NCBI GenBank assembly: GCA_943788495.1
Contig: CALSQO010000001.1
Span: forward strand, 1,178,001-1,242,000
Reading direction: 5' to 3'
From: UA16 sp905478895
GTDB taxonomy: Bacteria; Bacteroidota; Bacteroidia; Flavobacteriales_D; Sanyastnellaceae
Length of the DNA: 64,000 bases
Shown: positions 61,142 to 64,000 of the stretch, piece by piece
Layout: every line of letters starts with the position of its first letter
How positions within the stretch are numbered: the stretch's first letter is position 1
The notes under the pieces: generated by a model
Told to the model about the DNA's origin: nothing
Databases searched by the model: none
Seen by the model: the letters and a program-made list of their open reading frames with translations, nothing else
Translations under genes and position numbers: made by a program

Positions 61142-61645
61142 ATGGCCACTACTGGAAAAAACTTAAGCCATTACGACCGGGCAACTTTGCCCAATGGTGC
61201 CCACTTTCGCGTGGGCATCGTCGTTTCTGAATGGAACGAAGCCATCACGAATGGCCTGCGGGATGGAGCATTGCGCGTCTTGAATGACGCAGGTGTCACC
61301 CTCGAAAACACGCCCATTCACTATGTTCCAGGAGCATTTGAATTGCCCCTTGCATCCAAGTGGATGCTGGAAGGAGATGATCCATGCGATGCTATCATCG
61401 CAATTGGTGCGGTGATTCGAGGCGAGACGGCCCACTTTGATTACGTATGTCAGGGAGTTACGCAAGGTTTGATGCAGCTCGGACTTGCTTCAGGCAAGCC
61501 CGTCATTTTCTGCGTTTTGACCGACGACAACATCGAGCAATCCCGGGCACGTTCCGGCGGAGAACACGGCAACAAAGGCATTGAAGCCGCTGTTGCTTGC
61601 CTAAAAATGCTCGCACTGAAGAGGCAACAAGCCAATCCAAGCTGA
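61142..61645 (+). CDS. ribH: 6,7-dimethyl-8-ribityllumazine synthase
   Basis: A 167-residue enzyme that condenses 5-amino-6-ribitylaminouracil with 3,4-dihydroxy-2-butanone 4-phosphate, the next-to-last step of riboflavin synthesis. The typical segments are present: RVGIVVSEWNEAITNGL, HYVPGAFELPLASKWM, DAIIAIGAVIRGETAHFDYV with the catalytic His, and GKPVIFCVLTDDNIEQSRAR. The start at 61142 was chosen for the family N-terminus. Its stop lies five bases before the glycosyltransferase gene. Confidence 0.95.
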   Translation: MATTGKNLSHYDRATLPNGAHFRVGIVVSEWNEAITNGLRDGALRVLNDAGVTLENTPIHYVPGAFELPLASKWMLEGDDPCDAIIAIGAVIRGETAHFDYVCQGVTQGLMQLGLASGKPVIFCVLTDDNIEQSRARSGGEHGNKGIEAAVACLKMLALKRQQANPS

Positions 61646-61650
61646 GCCAG

Positions 61651-63237
61651 ATGCACACATTGGCCGCCTGGTTCCGGCAAAACCCCCTCAAAGGAATCCT
61701 TCTCATCGGACTTGGATTCCGCATCGCCGCGGCAATTAATTCGCCCGGATACCTGATGCACGATGATCACTTTTTGGTGATTGAAACTGCCGCCTCGTGG
61801 GCAGAGGGCGAAGATTACAACGCTTGGATGCCATGGACACAGTTGGACAAAGGCATTGAAACTCCTACTCCGCACCAAGCCAATCTCGCCTATCCTGGAT
61901 TGATCTCGGGGATATTTCGATTGATGTTGGCGACAGGAATCGTGGCACCTACCACACAAATGTTTTTGATTCGGCTCATTCACGGACTGTTCAGTTTATT
62001 GATCGTGGGGCTGGGCTACCGGATTGCAGAAGCGTTGGGTGGACGAAAAAGTGCGATTTGGGCAGGATTGGCGCTGGCCGGATTTGCTTGGTTTCCGCAT
62101 TTGGGCGTGCGGCAATTGGTAGAAGTTGTCTGCATCCCGCCGCTCATGTGGTCGGCATGGATAATTCTTAAAAAGTCCCAACAGGAACGAACACTGCGCA
62201 CTTGGTTTGTAGCTGGCATTGGCCTCGGACTAGCAACTGCTTTGCGCTATCAAGCAGGCGTTTTTGCCGTTGGCTGGGCATTGGCTATGGCAATGGTCAA
62301 TTACCGCGCCGGCGAAAAACTCCAGAAATCCGCATCCGAAATCGGAACACTCGCGCTCTCGTCACTTTTGTTTTTCAGTTTGGGACAAGTCCAAGACATC
62401 ATCATTTGGGGGGAACCCTTTGCCCAGTTGCGCGCATACATCACCTACAACAGCACACACGCTAGTGGCTACCCTCAAGGCTTCTGGCATCAATACATTT
62501 GGGTCATACTCGGCTTGCTCATCCCGCCATTTTCTTTCGCCTGGGCATTCGGCATGGGAGCCATCGCTCGCAAGCACATGATGCTCGTGTTGCCTCCGCT
62601 CGTTTTTTTTGTTTTTCACAGCTACTTCCCCAATAAACAAGAGCGTTTCATCCTCCCTGTGGTGCCGTTTGTCATTGTGGCAGGAAGTGTGGGCTGGATG
62701 GCATTTCGAGAACGCTCTCCATTTTGGCAGCGACGGCGGCGATTGGAACGCGGCACCGCTTATGTATTCATCGCCATCAATCTCATCGTTGGTGGAATAT
62801 TCTGCGGCGTGCAGCCTAAAAAATCCCGCGTGGAAGCCATGACGGCCATCTACGACCGAGGTGATTTATCCAATTTCCTGATTGTGCATACCGACAAGCC
62901 CGCCATGCCGCCTCAATTCTACAGCGGTTCTTGGGAGAACTATTGGAGCAGTGATCTCTCCACCGATGAGCTCAATCACCGCATGGTCATGTGCAACAGT
63001 CCGACCCGATTGTTTCCAAATTACATCGTTTTTTCAGGCAGCCAACACCTCGGTGAAGGGGTTGAACGCTACAAAGCGACCTATCCTTCCATGCAATACA
63101 TCCAACAGGTACCTCCTGGAAAATGGGACCGGCTTCTGGCTTGGCTCAACCCCATCAATTCCGCTGAACGGATGATGATCTATGCTATTGATCCTTCGGA
63201 AGAATGCAATGAGAAACCCACAACCGTGCTGCGTTGA
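61651..63237 (+). CDS. GT22-like mannosyltransferase, membrane protein
   Basis: A 528-residue polytopic membrane protein. An acidic motif follows the first membrane segment (LMHDDHFLVIET), as in GT-C glycosyltransferases, and the loop NKQERFILPVVPF resembles the HKExRF hallmark of the GT22 (PIG-B/ALG9-like) family. The protein has about ten hydrophobic segments. It would transfer a sugar from a lipid-linked donor on the periplasmic side. Substrate and product are not known. The gene starts five bases after ribH. Confidence 0.78.
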   Translation: MHTLAAWFRQNPLKGILLIGLGFRIAAAINSPGYLMHDDHFLVIETAASWAEGEDYNAWMPWTQLDKGIETPTPHQANLAYPGLISGIFRLMLATGIVAPTTQMFLIRLIHGLFSLLIVGLGYRIAEALGGRKSAIWAGLALAGFAWFPHLGVRQLVEVVCIPPLMWSAWIILKKSQQERTLRTWFVAGIGLGLATALRYQAGVFAVGWALAMAMVNYRAGEKLQKSASEIGTLALSSLLFFSLGQVQDIIIWGEPFAQLRAYITYNSTHASGYPQGFWHQYIWVILGLLIPPFSFAWAFGMGAIARKHMMLVLPPLVFFVFHSYFPNKQERFILPVVPFVIVAGSVGWMAFRERSPFWQRRRRLERGTAYVFIAINLIVGGIFCGVQPKKSRVEAMTAIYDRGDLSNFLIVHTDKPAMPPQFYSGSWENYWSSDLSTDELNHRMVMCNSPTRLFPNYIVFSGSQHLGEGVERYKATYPSMQYIQQVPPGKWDRLLAWLNPINSAERMMIYAIDPSEECNEKPTTVLR

Positions 63238-63311
63238 CGCCATGTCTTTTCCATTGGCCTTATTTTCGCACTTTTCCACCATTGCTCTATTCACTTTTGA
63301 CCTCCTCTTCC

Positions 63312-64000
63312 ATGCACATTCGACTCTTTCTTTTGGCCAGCTGTGCGTTCTCGGCGCTTGCCTCTGTTTCAGCGCAATATCCCGGGTGGCAACAAACCAT
63401 TGATTACACCATGGATATCACCCTGGACACTGCGTTGCACCAGTACCACGGTGAAATGACAGCGAAACTGAAGAACAACAGTCCGGATGCGCTCGATCGC
63501 GCTTTCTTTCATTTGTTTTTCAATGCCTTTCAACCGGAAAGCATGATGGATGTGCGATCCCGCACCATTTCCGATCCGGATTCCCGCGTGGGCTCGCGCA
63601 TTGTGGAATTGCCGGAAGAAGAATGGGGATGGATCCAAGTGGAATCGCTGCTTGTGAATGGCAAACCCGTAGACTTCATTCATGATGGCACTATTTTAGA
63701 AGTGAACCTCGATGCACCGATTCGCGCCGGAAAACGCGCCACATTTGAGATGACATGGTCGGCTCAGGTTCCGCGTCAAATCCGTCGAAGCGGTTGGATG
63801 AATAAGGAAGGCATCGAATACTCCATGACACAGTGGTATCCCAAGGTCTGTGAATATGATCACGACGGGTGGCATACAGAGCCATACATCGGCCGTGAGT
63901 ATCATGGAATTTGGGGTGATTTCGATGTAACCATTCATGCACCCGCCGGATACACCATTGGAGGAACCGGCACTTTGCAGCAAGACATCACATCGGCTCG
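63312..64000 (+). CDS. M1 family aminopeptidase, N-terminal part (cut by window edge)
   Basis: At least 229 residues, running past the end of the window. A signal peptide opens it (MHIRLFLLASCAFSALASVSAQ). The following beta-rich domain (DYTMDITLDTALHQYHGEMTAKLKN; VGSRIVELPE; MTQWYPKVCEYDHDGWHTEPY) matches the N-terminal domain of M1 metallopeptidases. The zinc site HExxH-E lies downstream and is not seen. Related Bacteroidota proteins are secreted M1 peptidases, many with T9SS tails. The ATG at 63312 gives the signal peptide. Confidence 0.83.
   Translation, partial: MHIRLFLLASCAFSALASVSAQYPGWQQTIDYTMDITLDTALHQYHGEMTAKLKNNSPDALDRAFFHLFFNAFQPESMMDVRSRTISDPDSRVGSRIVELPEEEWGWIQVESLLVNGKPVDFIHDGTILEVNLDAPIRAGKRATFEMTWSAQVPRQIRRSGWMNKEGIEYSMTQWYPKVCEYDHDGWHTEPYIGREYHGIWGDFDVTIHAPAGYTIGGTGTLQQDITSA

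Overview
The window looks like a chromosomal segment of a Bacteroidota bacterium, most likely a Flavobacteriales relative with a GC content near one half by eye. The evidence is: many secreted proteins with type IX secretion (T9SS) C-terminal sorting domains, SprB-type repeats and a gliding-motility-type C-terminal domain; a DNA polymerase III alpha subunit with an N-terminal DnaQ-like exonuclease; bS16 with an acidic tail; start sites mostly without Shine-Dalgarno sequences; and several promoters of the Bacteroidota TTTG / TAnnTTTG type. I see no insertion sequence, prophage, integrase, CRISPR array or origin. No gene-free stretch exceeds 300 bases; the largest is about 22250-22534, which holds a possible micro-ORF and a strong hairpin.

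Layout. 1-2588 (+): the end of a thioredoxin-fold protein, citrate synthase, and an enoyl-CoA hydratase. 2660-15738 (-): four large secreted T9SS proteins in a row, three of which share an unnamed domain of about 190 residues (five copies in total) and two of which carry long arrays of Cys-rich 'GCTD...ACNYD...DDGSC' repeats. 15851-24532: housekeeping genes (thioesterase, HU, TrmH, MATE exporter, Fmt, NlpC/P60 protein, thiolase, an RluA-like protein with an altered catalytic motif, YebC). 24640-27262 (+): a cytochrome c lipoprotein, a YceI protein and two outer-membrane beta-barrel genes, each of the last two broken by two frameshifts. 27327-30515 (-): a 1062-residue surface protein with seven WSxxCxxC repeats. 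30547-45928: glutathione peroxidase, M14 peptidase, WYL regulator, an outer-membrane/lipoprotein operon, VanY-like peptidase, photolyase/cryptochrome, two related secreted esterases, and a BaiN-like flavoprotein. 46034-46107 (-) is tRNA-Asp. 46272-52205 (-): DUF58 protein, thioredoxin and DnaE.

52308-55077 (-) is a tight four-gene operon: a RibD-C/DHFR-like reductase, a CYTH triphosphatase-like protein, a FolB aldolase fused to a cupin, and a short-chain dehydrogenase. Together they suggest an undescribed pterin- or flavin-related pathway. 55275-56800 (+): rpsP with an 18-bp tandem repeat that contains one 17-bp unit, then rimM. 56836-60356 (-): a pentaheme cytochrome with a T9SS tail, a DUF721 protein and recF. 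60421-64000 (+): a TPR membrane protein, ribH, a GT22-like glycosyltransferase and the start of an M1 aminopeptidase.

The five indels (four at 26.09-27.04 kb and one at 55.86 kb) lie in homopolymers or a tandem repeat. They may be consensus errors, so the affected genes should be read as reconstructed.
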